Assembly (NCBI GenBank): GCA_026122225.1
Contig: JANEZZ010002675.1
Coordinates: 1,581,380-1,645,379 of the forward strand
Source of the DNA: Heloderma charlesbogerti
Taxonomy: Eukaryota; Chordata; Lepidosauria; Squamata; Helodermatidae
Length of the DNA stretch: 64,000 nt
Direction of reading: 5' to 3'
Part shown: positions 35,485 through 46,082 of the stretch, piece after piece
Layout: the number at the start of each line of letters is the position of its first letter
Position numbering within the stretch: position 1 is the first letter of the stretch
Position numbers and translations under genes: made by a program
The notes under the pieces: generated by a model
Databases searched by the model: none
What the model was told of the DNA's origin: nothing
What the model saw: the letters and a program-made list of their open reading frames with translations, nothing else

Positions 35485-35895
35485 CCATAGGATATTTAGG
35501 ATTACCCGATCTGAAGTCAGAGACAGTGCTCTGACCTTGGAGTGGGGAATTGGAGCTCTGACCCCACCCCGTATAGCTGGCATGGAACGAACTGCGCTGG
35601 CTGCGCTCTGAGGTCAGGAATTCAACCACAGAGAAAGGGGGAAGGGGATGTTTCAGTAAGTGGGGAGGAGACTGGAGAGCCCACGATACGAGCTATCCTG
35701 AAGCCTCTCTGGCCTCCTTCCCTCCCGAGGGATGAAGCACCACAGCTAGATGGGCAAAAAATCCCATCTAGTGACAAATGGAGGGCAGGAGGACAGGGAA
35801 GCAAAGATTGTCTCTGCCACCCTGCATTGGATGATCAGAAGCCTCTGAGTTCAGGGCCTTACAGTAATTGAGGTCACATCTCATAGGATTGCGCC
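35485..35895. mobile_element. Partial MITE with ATAGGATTGC right terminus
   Basis: It ends CATAGGATTGCGCCC, close to the right terminus of 24309-24804 and 55650-56044. The left terminus is absent, so this looks truncated. Frames across it are GC-rich artefacts. Confidence 0.4.
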
Positions 35896-36824
35896 CGAAG
35901 GGACTGATAGTTAGCTGGGTCCTCAGTAAAATAAAGTAAAAATGCTATAGTGTTGTTTTCCAGTCGTTTGAAATACAATCTATAACATTTATTTAAGAAA
36001 GTAAATAGAAAGAAACACATGTTTAGTGGATGGTTATAGAAATATCCTCATGGTTTATAGTGAGCAAGGTAGGACAATGAACATTGGGCCAAGAGCAGGT
36101 CACTTTACGAGTTCAGCTGCTTTGACACAGTTTCTGGGTTTAGGGGTAGAGAATGAAACAGACTTTGAAGTGTAAAATGAAAACAAGTTCATGTAGCAAG
36201 CGTTCTGCTGAGTAAATAATCCAGAAAGGCCTGAAGCAGTAAAGGTAGCTACACTAATCATGCCAGTTATCTCGATAGCCACATGTAATCACGATCATAT
36301 AAACAGCACACTAGTCTAGCAACCAGCTTGTTTTGTAATTTACCTTCTTACCTTGACTTTGTGTTCAAAGGAGGAATGAACTTTTTCTTGATTCCCCCCC
36401 CCCCACATATTTTGCTAACACTTCAGTGAATTTCTTAAGCCTATGAAAGTGATTAGTTGTGTCTAACAAAGGCCATGGCAACTAAGGGTACTATTGAGAG
36501 CTGCCTCCCTAATCTTCAGACTGCACTTGAAAGTACACATGGAATCCAGTATTAAGGAGGGCAGATTTTACATATCAATTTTCCCATTTTATGATGGCTT
36601 AGTAGTGTCTTAGGCTTAGAGATGAATTCAGAATGCTTAATGAAACACAGTGGTTCTCTGAGCTTATTTGAGCAAATTAAGTCACAGAGAAGAGAATGCT
36701 ATTTTAGTCAGATAGATCTGTTGGGTTTGCATCCTTTGGCTGGGATCACAGCTTTCCCTTCTTTCAAATGCTTATTCAGTTCAGGTGAAGAAAATGCTGG
36801 AAATAGATATATGTTGAAAGGTAT

Positions 36825-39800
36825 TGTTGTTGTTCAGTCGTTCAGTCGTGTCCGACTCTTCTTGACCCCATGGACCATAGCACGCCAGACCTTCCTGTCC
36901 TGCACTCTCTCCCGGAGAGTGCTCAAGTTCATATTCATTGCATCCGTGATGCTATCTAGCCATCTCATCCTCTGCCGTCCCCTTCTCCTTTTGCCTTCAG
37001 TCTTTCCCAGCATCAGGGTCTTTTCCAGGGAGTTTTCTCTTCGCATTAGGTGGCCAAAATACTGGAGCTTCAGCTTCATTATCTGTCCTTCCAATGAGCA
37101 GTCAGGGTTGATTTCCTTTAGGATGGACTGATTTGACCTCCTTGCAGTCCAGGGGACTCGTAAGAGTCTTCTCCAGCACCACAGTTCGAAAGCATCAATT
37201 CTTCGGCGCTCAGCCTTCCTTATAGTCCAGCTCTCACAGCCATACATTACTACTGGGAAAACCATAGCTTTGATTAGACGGACCTTTGTCGGCAAGGTGA
37301 TGTCTCTGCTTCTTACTATGCTGTCTAGGTTTGCCATAGCTTTCCTCCCAAGGAGCAAGCGTCTTTTAATTTCATGGCTACAGTCACCATCTGCGGTGAT
37401 CTTGGAGCCCAAGAAAGTAAAATCTGTCACTGCTTCCATTTCTTCCCCTTCTATATGCCAGGAAGTGATAGGGCCAGATGACATGATCTTAGTTTTTTTA
37501 ATGTTGAGTTTCAAACCAGCTTTTGCACTCTCCTCTTTCACCCTCAACAAGAGGCTCTTGAGATCCTCTTCGCTTTCTGCCATTAGGGTGGTATCGTCTG
37601 CATATCGGAGGTTGTTGATAATTCTCCCGGCAATCTTAATTCCGACCTCTGATTCATCCAACCCGGCATTTCTCATGATGTACTCTGCATATAAGTTAAA
37701 TAAGCAGGGTGACAATATGCAGCCTTGTCGTACTCCTTTCCCAATTTTGAACCAATCGGTTGTTCCATGTCTGGTTCTTACTGTTGCTTCTTGACCCTCG
37801 TACAGGTTTCTCAGGAGACAGGTAAGGTGGTCTGGTACTCCCATCACTTTAAGAATTTGCCACAGTTTGTTGTGATCCACACAATCAAAGGCTTTAGCGT
37901 AGTCAATGAAGCAGAAATAGACGTTTTTCTGGAATTCTCTTGCTTTCTCCATGATGCAGCGAATGTTGGCGATTTGATCTCTAGTTCCTCTGCCTCTTCG
38001 AAACCCAGCTTGTACTTCCGGTAGTTCTCGGTTCGCATACTGCTGAAGCCTAGCTTGTAGGATTTTGAGCATCACCTTGCTGGCATGTGAAATGAGCGCA
38101 ATTGTGCGGTAGTTTGAACACTCTTTGGCGTTGCCCTTCTTTGGAATTGGAATGTAAACTGACCTTTTCCAGTCTTGTGGCCACTGTTGAGTGTTCCAGA
38201 TTTGTTGGCATATTGAATGCAGCACTTTAACAGCATCATCTTTTAGGATTTTAAATAGCTCGGCTGGAATACTGTCATCTCCGCTAGCTTTGTTGTTACT
38301 AATGCTTCCTAAGGCCCACTTGACTTCACTCTCGAGGATGTCCGGCTCAAGTTCAGTGACCGCACTATCATGGCTATCAGGGACATTCAGATCTTTCCTG
38401 TATAGTTCTTCTGTGTATTCTTGCCACCTCTTCTTAATCTCATCTGCTTCTGTTAGGTCCCTGCCTTCTTTGTCCTTTATCATGCCCGTCTTTGCACAAA
38501 ACGTTCCCTTGAGATCTCCAATTTTCTTGAAGAGATCTCTAGTCTTTCCCATTCTGTTGTTTTCCTCGATTTCTTTGCATTGTTCATTTAAGAAGGCCTT
38601 CTTGTCTCTCCTTGCTATTCTCTGGAACTCTGCATTCAGTTGGGTATATCTTCCCCTTTCTCCCTTGCTTTTCGCTTCCCTTCTTTCCTCAGCTACTTGT
38701 AAAGCCTCATCAGACAGCCACTTGGCTTTCTTGCATTTCTTTTTCTTTGGGACGGATTTCGTTGCTGACTCCTGAACAATGTTACGGACCTCCGTCCATA
38801 GTTCCTCAGGCACTCTGTCTATCAGGTCTAATCCCTGAAATCTATTCCTCACCTCCACTGTATATTCATCAGGGATATGATTTAGGTCATACCTGAACGG
38901 TTTAGTGGTTTTCCCGACATTCTTCAATTTAAGCCGAAATTTTGCAAGCAGCAGCTCATGATCTGAGCCACAGTCAGCTCCAGGTCTTGTTTTTACTGAC
39001 TGTATGGAGCTTCTCCATCTTTGGCTGCAAAGGACATAATCAATCTGATTTCGATATTGACCATCTGGTGACATCCATGTGTAGAGTCGCCTCTTGTGCT
39101 GTTGGAAAAGAGTGTTTGCTATGATCAGCATGTTCTCTTGGCAAAACTCTATTAGCTTTTGTCCTGCTTCATTTTGTACACCAAGGCCATGCCTGCCTGT
39201 TATCCCGGTGATTTCTTGACTTCCTACTTTAGCATTCCAATCCCCTGTGATGAAGAGGACATCTTTTTTTGGTGTTAGTTCTAGAAGGTGTTGTAGGTCT
39301 TCATAGAACCGATCAACCTCAGCTTCTTCGGCCTCAGTGGTTGGGGCATAGACTTGAATTACTGTGATGCTGAATGGTTTGCCTTGGATTCGTACTGAGA
39401 TCATTCTATCATTTTTAAGATTGTACCCCAGTACTGCTTTTCCCACCCTTTTGTTGACTATGAGTGCTACTCCATTTCTTCTAAGGGATTCTTGCCCACA
39501 ATAGTAGATATGATGGTCACCTGAATTAAATTCGCCCATGCCTGTCCATTTTAGTTCGCTGATTCCCAAGATGTCGATGTTCAATCTTGCCATCTCATGT
39601 TTGACCACCTCCAGCTTACCTTGATTCATTGATCTTACATTCCAGGTTCCTAAACAATATTGTTCTTTACAGCATCGGATTTTCTTTTCACCGCCAGACA
39701 CATCCACAGCTGAGTGTCCTTTCGGGTTTGGCCCAGCCGCTTTACTCTTTCTGGCGCTACTTGGAAATACCCTCTGCTCTTCCCCAGTAGCATATTGGAC

Positions 39801-40042
39801 ACCTTCCGACCTGAGGGGCTCATCTTCCGGCGTCATATCATTTAGCCTTGTGATACGTTCCATGGGGTTTTCTTGGCAAGAATACTGGAGTGGGTTGCCA
39901 TTTCCTTCTCCAGTGGACCACATTTTGTCAGAACTCTCTGCCATGACCTGTCCGTCTTGGGTGGCCCTGCACGGCATAGCTTATGGCTTCACTGAGTTAC
40001 GCAAGCCCCTTCGCCACAACAAGGCAGTGATCCATGAAGGGG
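36825..40042 (-). mobile_element. BovB (RTE) LINE copy B, full length and apparently intact
   Basis: A 3218-bp element from the 3' terminus (TGTTGTTGTTCAGTCG, left) to the 5' terminus (CAGTGATCCATGAAGGGG, right), the same 5' end as copy A. It is flanked by a perfect 12-bp TSD, GTTGAAAGGTAT, at 36813-36824 and 40043-40054. It carries one uninterrupted ORF. It lies about 8.6 kb downstream of the NELL1 exon, antisense to the gene. The intact ORF and identical TSDs point to a recent insertion. Confidence 0.96.
36834..39977 (-). CDS. BovB ORF: APE-type endonuclease plus reverse transcriptase, intact
   Basis: The 1047-residue polyprotein would nick target DNA and copy its own RNA at the nick (target-primed reverse transcription). 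Endonuclease motifs in order: TWNVRS 111-116, ELKW 141-144, YAPT 210-213, GDWNA 245-249, IDYV 312-315, GSDHELL 337-343. The presumed catalytic Asn, Glu, Asp and His are all present. Reverse transcriptase: FCFIDYAKAFDCVDH 688-702 (motif A), VRQGCILSPCLFNLY 749-763, YADD 792-795. A conserved RTE C-terminal block, ELWCWRRLLRVPWTARR, is at 931-947. Starts at Met1 or Met12 are both possible. The length is about what a full BovB ORF should be. No stop or frameshift. Copy C is very similar over the shared region. Activity is inferred, not shown. Confidence 0.95.
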   Translation of the reverse strand: MPCRATQDGQVMAESSDKMWSTGEGNGNPLQYSCQENPMERITRLNDMTPEDEPLRSEGVQYATGEEQRVFPSSARKSKAAGPNPKGHSAVDVSGGEKKIRCCKEQYCLGTWNVRSMNQGKLEVVKHEMARLNIDILGISELKWTGMGEFNSGDHHIYYCGQESLRRNGVALIVNKRVGKAVLGYNLKNDRMISVRIQGKPFSITVIQVYAPTTEAEEAEVDRFYEDLQHLLELTPKKDVLFITGDWNAKVGSQEITGITGRHGLGVQNEAGQKLIEFCQENMLIIANTLFQQHKRRLYTWMSPDGQYRNQIDYVLCSQRWRSSIQSVKTRPGADCGSDHELLLAKFRLKLKNVGKTTKPFRYDLNHIPDEYTVEVRNRFQGLDLIDRVPEELWTEVRNIVQESATKSVPKKKKCKKAKWLSDEALQVAEERREAKSKGERGRYTQLNAEFQRIARRDKKAFLNEQCKEIEENNRMGKTRDLFKKIGDLKGTFCAKTGMIKDKEGRDLTEADEIKKRWQEYTEELYRKDLNVPDSHDSAVTELEPDILESEVKWALGSISNNKASGDDSIPAELFKILKDDAVKVLHSICQQIWNTQQWPQDWKRSVYIPIPKKGNAKECSNYRTIALISHASKVMLKILQARLQQYANRELPEVQAGFRRGRGTRDQIANIRCIMEKAREFQKNVYFCFIDYAKAFDCVDHNKLWQILKVMGVPDHLTCLLRNLYEGQEATVRTRHGTTDWFKIGKGVRQGCILSPCLFNLYAEYIMRNAGLDESEVGIKIAGRIINNLRYADDTTLMAESEEDLKSLLLRVKEESAKAGLKLNIKKTKIMSSGPITSWHIEGEEMEAVTDFTFLGSKITADGDCSHEIKRRLLLGRKAMANLDSIVRSRDITLPTKVRLIKAMVFPVVMYGCESWTIRKAERRRIDAFELWCWRRLLRVPWTARRSNQSILKEINPDCSLEGQIMKLKLQYFGHLMRRENSLEKTLMLGKTEGKRRRGRQRMRWLDSITDAMNMNLSTLRERVQDRKVWRAMVHGVKKSRTRLND

Positions 40043-41094
40043 GTTGAAAGGTATAGCGCCCCTCAGTTTACAAGCAATATGAAGAGGAGCTTGAACCATT
40101 CCTGTCTATATGGTTCTGTCACTTTATGCTAGGTACAGCACTTCCAGATAGACGATGCCTAGTGCCACTGCTCAAAAGACATTGTCCATCTATTCCATCT
40201 CCTTGATGGATTTTCTGCACCAAGAAAAAGACAGAAGATAGGGTGATAAAACATTGGAGGGTTGCAAATAGAAGAGGATGTGGGTCTGGGTCCAACAAGC
40301 CTGGAAAGTTGTTGAATGAACAGTGCATGTTAGCCATGCTTTGATGTAGTTTGATTATGAAGCTTAATGGTTGAAAGAAGGCTAGGACATGGCTTAGATA
40401 CTATAATGAATGATTCCTGTTTTTTTCCCAGGCCTTCTGTATGGGAACAGAGGATTGTATATTGTAGTCAACTGATTTATAAGTCTCGGATATCCTAACA
40501 GTTGCCTGTTTTGTTATGATGATTGTTGGCTCCTACATGATACCATTGCACGTTGTATAATGGAATGAACTGTTCTAAGCAGTTAAGATGATAGATTTCT
40601 TGGAAGAGCAAGCACAATGAATTAAATACAGTGGAGCAGACTGCCAAAGTTTTCTTTATGTATATTGTAGGTTTCGCCTTGCTAAACATTTTGCAGTCAA
40701 TCTAGAGCTCATACCTAGTTGCAGGGTGGTCCCTGCAAATTGGCAAATAAGCCATTTGTTATATGATGAACAGTGTTAGTAGACTGAGATGGTAGAACTT
40801 CAGACTGTATTGCTTTAGAGTGCAGCGGGAGGTGTGTGCCATGTTTTAATGTGCAGCCATATAGAAGGCTCCTGCATGTAGCAAGTTAGCACATCAGGAA
40901 AGAGGCTATGTTGAACCTTTCTTCGTGATATGATAGCTAGTTTATCACATGGGAGATTTTTAACATGGGAGAAAGTGTTTTTTCCTGAATTCTAGAACAC
41001 ACAACCTGGTAACATATAATGTAATGGGTAGAATTCTGCTGAGGTCCTATGTCCATGGTGTGGGAGCTTTGCTGCTATATCGCTGCATTATTAA

Positions 41095-41180
41095 TTACCT
41101 GATTAATTAATTTATTCATTATTTATTTATTACATTTCTATACTGCCCAATAGCTGAAGCTCCCTGGGCAGTTCACAGCA
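41095..41180 (-). mobile_element. LINE 3' end (L2/CR1-like)
   Basis: TTATTTATTACATTTCTATACTGCCCAATAGC, then CTCCCTGGGCAGTTCACA, is the inverted form of the 3' end at 3885-3998. Only the tail is present. Confidence 0.5.
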
Positions 41181-41366
41181 ATCTGCATCCTCATTGTACA
41201 GACCCATCCTCAAACTGAATCCTTGGCTGTGGTCCTGGACTGTAGCTAATTCTCCACAGATTGAGGCTCCTATGGATCTGGCCCAACTTTCTGTGCCACT
41301 TTGCTCTCAATGCTTCTGGAACTTGTACTTCTCCTCCAGGCTGATCAGCAGCCTACAGCCACAGGC

Positions 41367-42064
41367 CAGGGCCATAGCTCAGTGGAAGAGAAACTGCTTT
41401 GCATACAAAAGGTCCCAGGTTCAATCCCTGGCACCTCCAGCTGTAGGGATGGGAAGGGCTTCTGATAAAAACTCAGAAAAGCCACTGGCAGTCAGTATAA
41501 ACCATACTGACCTAGATGGGCCATTGGTAGGCATGGCGGAGAATTCCGCCATGGATCTCGGTGAGGCCGAATGCCAGTGCATTCAGCCCCCCGAAATCCG
41601 TGGCGGAACGAAGCCCCCCCACCCTGTGAAATGGGCCTGGAACAGAGCACCTACCTGCTGCCGTCTGCGCTGCATAGCAAATGGAGGCCATTTCCGTGGC
41701 CGCGATTGCTTCGTCCATATAGCCATGATAGGCTACGTAAATACTTATGTAGCATATCATGGCAAAACTAAGGGAACGCAAATGGCGGCGGCTACGGTGG
41801 CCACCATTTGCATTCCTTTTTTTTCCTGCTGTGATAGGCTACGTAAATATTTACGTAGCCTCTCATGGCAAAACAGAGGGGCGCAAATGGCATTCAATGC
41901 TATGCAGCGCGGACGGCAGCAGTTAGGTGCTCCATTCCAGGCCCATTTCATGGGGTGGGGGGGCTTCGTTCCACCACGGATTTCGGGGGGCCGAATGCAC
42001 TGGCATTCGGCCTCACCGAGATCCATGGCAGAATTCTCCGCCATGCCTACTCTTTTGTTCCTAT
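41367..42064 (+). mobile_element. tRNA-derived SINE (second family), split by a palindromic element
   Basis: An A-box-like ATAGCTCAGTGGAAGAG near 41373 and a B-box GGTTCAATCCC near 41420 mark a tRNA-like head. The body (CTGACCTAGATGGGCCATTG) stops at 41527, where the palindrome begins. After it only TTCCTATGTTC of the SINE tail remains. Compared with 45021-45209, about 20 bp of the SINE are missing at the junction. It is not a functional tRNA gene, because the acceptor stem and anticodon arm are not maintained. Confidence 0.7.
41528..42049. mobile_element. 522-bp near-perfect palindromic (foldback) element
   Basis: The left arm starts TAGGCATGGCGGAGAATTC and the right arm ends with its complement. 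Arms of over 200 bp pair with few mismatches, including GAATGCCAGTGCATTC and the internal GGCTACGTAAATA segments. Its terminus matches the left end of the hAT-like element at 21427. No clear 8-bp TSD is present; the flanking sequence is the interrupted SINE. No transposase. Confidence 0.75.
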
Positions 42065-42295
42065 GTTCAGTGAAGACAGGTGGTGCCTGTACATTTCTTG
42101 ACAGAGACCTGAACATTCCGGTGTAAGGCATCAAGTATACATTACTCCAATCTGGATTGTGGCCCTAACATAATGGGTAGGGAAAGCTTTAACCCTTTCC
42201 CACTCGATGCAGTCCCAATCTGGATAATGGGTGGCTGTGCCTGCAATATATATTGCCAAATAGTGATCCATTTGCTTTAGTGGAGCACTGTTTAG

Positions 42296-42864
42296 TGTCA
42301 TGTTTCCCTTGGCCCCCCTTTTCCTTATGCACTCACACACACAAATACAGAGGCTTCAGTCTCAGCCTTTAATTCATTATTAACAGATTCATTACAGATG
42401 CAAATCCTCGAAGACTCTCAGGCTACAAAGGAATGCCTCCAGGGGATTCAAATGGGAACACCGAAGTTGCCTGCACTTTGAAGTGGGGATTGCTGGCTAG
42501 ACTAACTTAGGGAAGGATGTCCTGTCCTTCCAGTGATGCTTCTCTACAGTCGCCTCTCATGCATTGCTAACCGGGTCGACCGTCTGAGCTCCGCCCCTGA
42601 CGTTTCCCTCTTAGCTCTGCACCACAGTCTAGCATCTGTTAGGTCATAGCCCACACTCTCCTCCTCCTTGTCAACCTCCTGGCTTCTCACAGAGGGGGGC
42701 AAGGGGCGGGGGCTTCAGGCCTGGCCATCTGGGAGTTAGTAACCTGAGAAGCATGCCTACCCATATCTGAACTGGCTTGGGAAAATGCATCCCCCGGTTC
42801 TGGCTGTTCCTCTTCTGAATCTGAGCTGCTAACTATCTCCCTGCACTCAGAATCAATCCTGACA
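42296..42864 (-). mobile_element. Solo LTR related to family 1 (copy 4, diverged)
   Basis: Bounded by TGTCATG and CCTGACA. The flanking 5-mers TTTAG (42291-42295) and TCTAG (42865-42869) agree at 4 of 5. On the minus strand it starts with the same coding phase as family 1 and encodes the same acidic SSSDSEEE motif, but the frame stops after 58 codons (42687). The rest of the sequence has diverged widely. Confidence 0.65.
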
Positions 42865-42886
42865 TCTAGCAAGATAAATTGCAGGT

Positions 42887-42908
42887 GAGCCGCTCCCCCC
42901 CCCCCCCA
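42887..42908. repeat. Poly(C) tract
   Basis: A run of about 15 C just outside the LTR at 42864. Length is prone to sequencing error. Confidence 0.85.
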
Positions 42909-43599
42909 GTATGGATCAAGACTGAAGTGTGTGTGCAGGAGGCTAAAGTCTAAAAATCCCTGATCTGGATTGGGACCCCTGTGCTTACTCTAGAGTAAAC
43001 AAAAGTAGGCGCTAGCTATGTCTTTAATGTAGCATGTGCTTTAATCCCAAGATACAGGGACTTGCAAAGCTTTTGATGACAGAGCAGAAAAGATATTGAT
43101 AGACAGGTTCATAGCTTCAACAGGACAGGGATAATGCTGTGTTATGCTTTACTCGTGACATTTTGTAGTCATCTTATTTGTATGCTGTTGGTGTGGCGGG
43201 GGAGAGAGAGGATGCCTAATGATAGAGAGAATAGTTTTAAATCAAAACTGGCAAGGCTCACATGAGTAATTCAGTTATTTACTAAAGCACTGAAGTAGAT
43301 GCATTTTCCCAGCCTCAAATATTATGCATTTGGCTTTTTACACTGTTACAGTATAAATTTAGATGTTAGAGCAAAGTGATGATAAATACTTAAAACACAG
43401 GAGGCTTTTAATTGGTTGCATTCAAGTTTTTAGAATACCCAAAGGTGAAACATAAAAACAATCCTTTCTTACTGGGAATCTCCTATTACATGTTTCCCCT
43501 TGCATTTCTATATTGTCCCAGAAACAGGAAAGTAATCAACAAAATATGACGATTGGAGGAGAATGGAAATATGCTTTAGGATGCTTTTTACAGTCTTCG

Positions 43600-43690
43600 G
43601 TGTAATCCTACACACTTCTACTCAAAAAGTAAATCTTAATGAGTTCAAAGGGGCTTACTCCCAGGTAAATGGGTATAGAATTGCAGCCTA
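43600..43690. mobile_element. Short palindromic MITE, about 90 bp (copy 5)
   Basis: GTGTAATCCTACACACTTC at the left and GGTATAGAATTGCAGCC at the right, with a worn central palindrome of the 3468 family. Confidence 0.55.
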
Positions 43691-44094
43691 AGAATTACAA
43701 TCAGTAGAATAACTTGAGTATAAATTGGGAGGGAGATTCAAAATTATCAATAGCTGAGGCTGGAATTCAGTGACATAGTAGGTCATACGGTCTTAACGCC
43801 AAAGGCAAATATAATGGGGAAAAAAATGAATGGCCTCATTTAATTATGATCAATAACAGCTTTAAAGTGATCTCTTCATGTCAGGCAATGGGCTGAACTT
43901 TTCTGTGTACTAAAAGCCTCCATTTAAACTGTACTCACATTTTGCTAATACATCTCCTATGTTAATACCAGTATACTCTTTTTTTAAGAACTTGAATGTC
44001 TGTAGCATCCTCCCATATTCCATCTTTAAAGTCTGTAACTAAATGTAGACTCCATGGCTTGAACGTCAGCCACTGCCCCCTCACACTTTTTGTT

Positions 44095-44180
44095 TGCTTA
44101 CCATCTGCCTGTTGAAGAGTTCTGGAGAACTCGAAAGCATGCACACTATTTTGTGACCTTGAGTTGGCTTAATAAAGGCA
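44095..44180 (+). repeat. Dispersed reptile repeat 3' end
   Basis: CTGTTGAAGAGTTCTGGAGA, ACTCGAAAGCATGCACAC and TTGGCTTAATAAAGG match a repeat 3' end that I recall as common in reptiles. The 139-codon frame at 44090-44509 begins inside it and is not treated as a gene. Confidence 0.4.
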
Positions 44181-45020
44181 TTTCCCTAATACAGGCTGTT
44201 CTTTTGGCATGGTTGGTCAGAATCTATTTAGGTCTACATCTTCAAAAGCAGAAAAGAATTTTGAGAGCCTTGTTTTGCAATGACCAGAATGGTCTAATTT
44301 TTCAGGATAAATACTTGATCCTTCAAATTTGCAGTCAACAACTGAGGGTCACTTTACATAGGGGTAATGTGGGTTACATTCCAGAATGCCACCTTCGAAA
44401 GTGGCTTGCCAACAAGCTGTTTTGCCATAGCAAAGGATGTCTTCCTGCCCCTGTTATGCTTTTGCATTGGCATTTGGTGGCCAGGCAACACCCCTCAAGG
44501 GTGACATGATGGGATACATGTAGCTTCCAGCCCTGTGTTTTACCCCTAATGCTACCAGGGGCATTTGTAGATATGAATCAGCACTCCAGAGGAGGTGCTT
44601 AGCCCTGCCATCAGACTCTCTCTCATGAAGTTTTAAATGTCTTTTTTCCCTCAGCTGGGCTGAAAACCAGGGAATATGTTTCCTCCAATCCGGGGTGAAA
44701 TGGCTGGAGTAGGGGATTTTCAGCGAGAAATTGATCTACAAGCCTCGGAGAGACTAAGTGTTCTCCACCAACCCCCTTTTGCAAGTGGACTCATCTGTGC
44801 ATGCTGTTAATCTCAGTAAATGTAAAGCTTGTCATACTAGTTCTGCTCTCACTGAGGGCCAAAACTGACATTACTTTAAATTTGTATCTAGCAGCCATGT
44901 CTTCCTTTCATTTCATTCTAGAGTAGGTGCAGGGGACCCAATCTGGATCTTAAATTCCTCCCCCCCCCATTCTTCTCACTGGGGACCCAATCCAGACTGT
45001 CCTCCATGTCTACTTGAGGA

Positions 45021-45209
45021 GGGGCGGCTCAGCGGTAGAGCACCTGCTTTGTATGCAGAAGGTCCCAGGTTTGGTCCCCGGCATCTTCGGGTAGGACTAG
45101 GAAAGAATTCTGCCTGAATACCTGGAGAGCCGCTGCAAGTCAGTGCTGACAGTACTGGGCTAGATGGATCAATAGTTTGACTTGCTATAAGGCAGCTTCC
45201 TATGTTCCT
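45021..45209 (+). mobile_element. tRNA-derived SINE (second family), near complete
   Basis: It begins GGGGCGGCTCAGCGGTAGAGC (A box) with a B-box-like GGTTTGGTCCC about 30 bp on. The body TACTGGGCTAGATGGATCAAT and tail AAGGCAGCTTCCTATGTTCC are typical of an abundant squamate SINE. A TSD was not clear. It serves as the reference for the split copy at 41367. Confidence 0.75.
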
Positions 45210-45655
45210 ACTCTAGAGTAAATTTTTAAAAAGGATGTAGCTGATAAATATGGATCTTTTGGCCTTTACTTGTGTCTGTCAACAACCCTGCATTAAGTCC
45301 AAACAGGGTACATAAACTCAGGTAAGGGTGATGGAGTCATGTGCACTCTGGCCCCACCTCTTATGTCCCGATATGTGCTAGCCCTGCCCCGTCAGTCCCC
45401 CTCGGCCTCATGTTGGGCAGGAAGATATGAAGAGGGGTTCTACTCACGTTCACTTCAATGCAAGTAGAACTTTGTGCTATCAGGGACTCTGTGTTCAAGT
45501 GGATGCAAGTAGAACCACTCCAAAGACCTCCCTGCTCAACTTTGGAAGGTAGGGGACTGAGGGGGCATGGCCTTACGTAGTTAATGTAAGCTATTCTGGT
45601 GTAGGGTCAGATCTTTTTCTAGCCACGTGGGAGTAGCTTCACCACTGGACAATGC

Positions 45656-45673
45656 AGTGTGTGTGTGTGTGTG
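45656..45673. repeat. (GT)n microsatellite
   Basis: Nine GT units. Confidence 0.9.
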
Positions 45674-46082
45674 CAAGAAATAACAATGTGAGTGGTGCCT
45701 ATGATGCCTATCCCCATAGAAGCAAGAGGTTTTTTACCAGCCCACTGTTACCACTTGAGGAATTTTATTCATTCGTTTGTTTGTTTGTTTGTTTGTTTAT
45801 TTATTTATAATATTTCTTGGCTGCCTTTCAGAGCAGAAGCCCTCCCAAGGCGGCTTACAACAATAAAATACATTGTTGTTGTTTATTTGTTCAGTCGCTT
45901 CCGACTCTTTGTGACTTCATGGACCAGCCCACGCCAGAGCTTCCAGTCGGCTGTCACCACCCCCAGCTCCCCCAAGGTCGAGTCCGTCACCTCCAGAATA
46001 TCATCCTTCCATCTTGCCCTTAGGCGGCCCCTCTTCCTTTTGCCTTCCACTTTCCCTAGCATCAGCATCTTCTCCAGGGTAT

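Noticed and set aside
41367..41440. tRNA-like A and B boxes, also at 45021-45090
   Set aside because: They head SINE bodies and do not fold as complete tRNAs, so they are not tRNA genes.
41194..42126. 310-codon plus-strand frame
   Set aside because: It spans a SINE and the large palindrome; the frame is open by chance in GC-rich inverted arms.
44090..44509. 139-codon plus-strand frame
   Set aside because: It starts inside a dispersed repeat 3' end and runs into unassigned sequence; no domain is visible.
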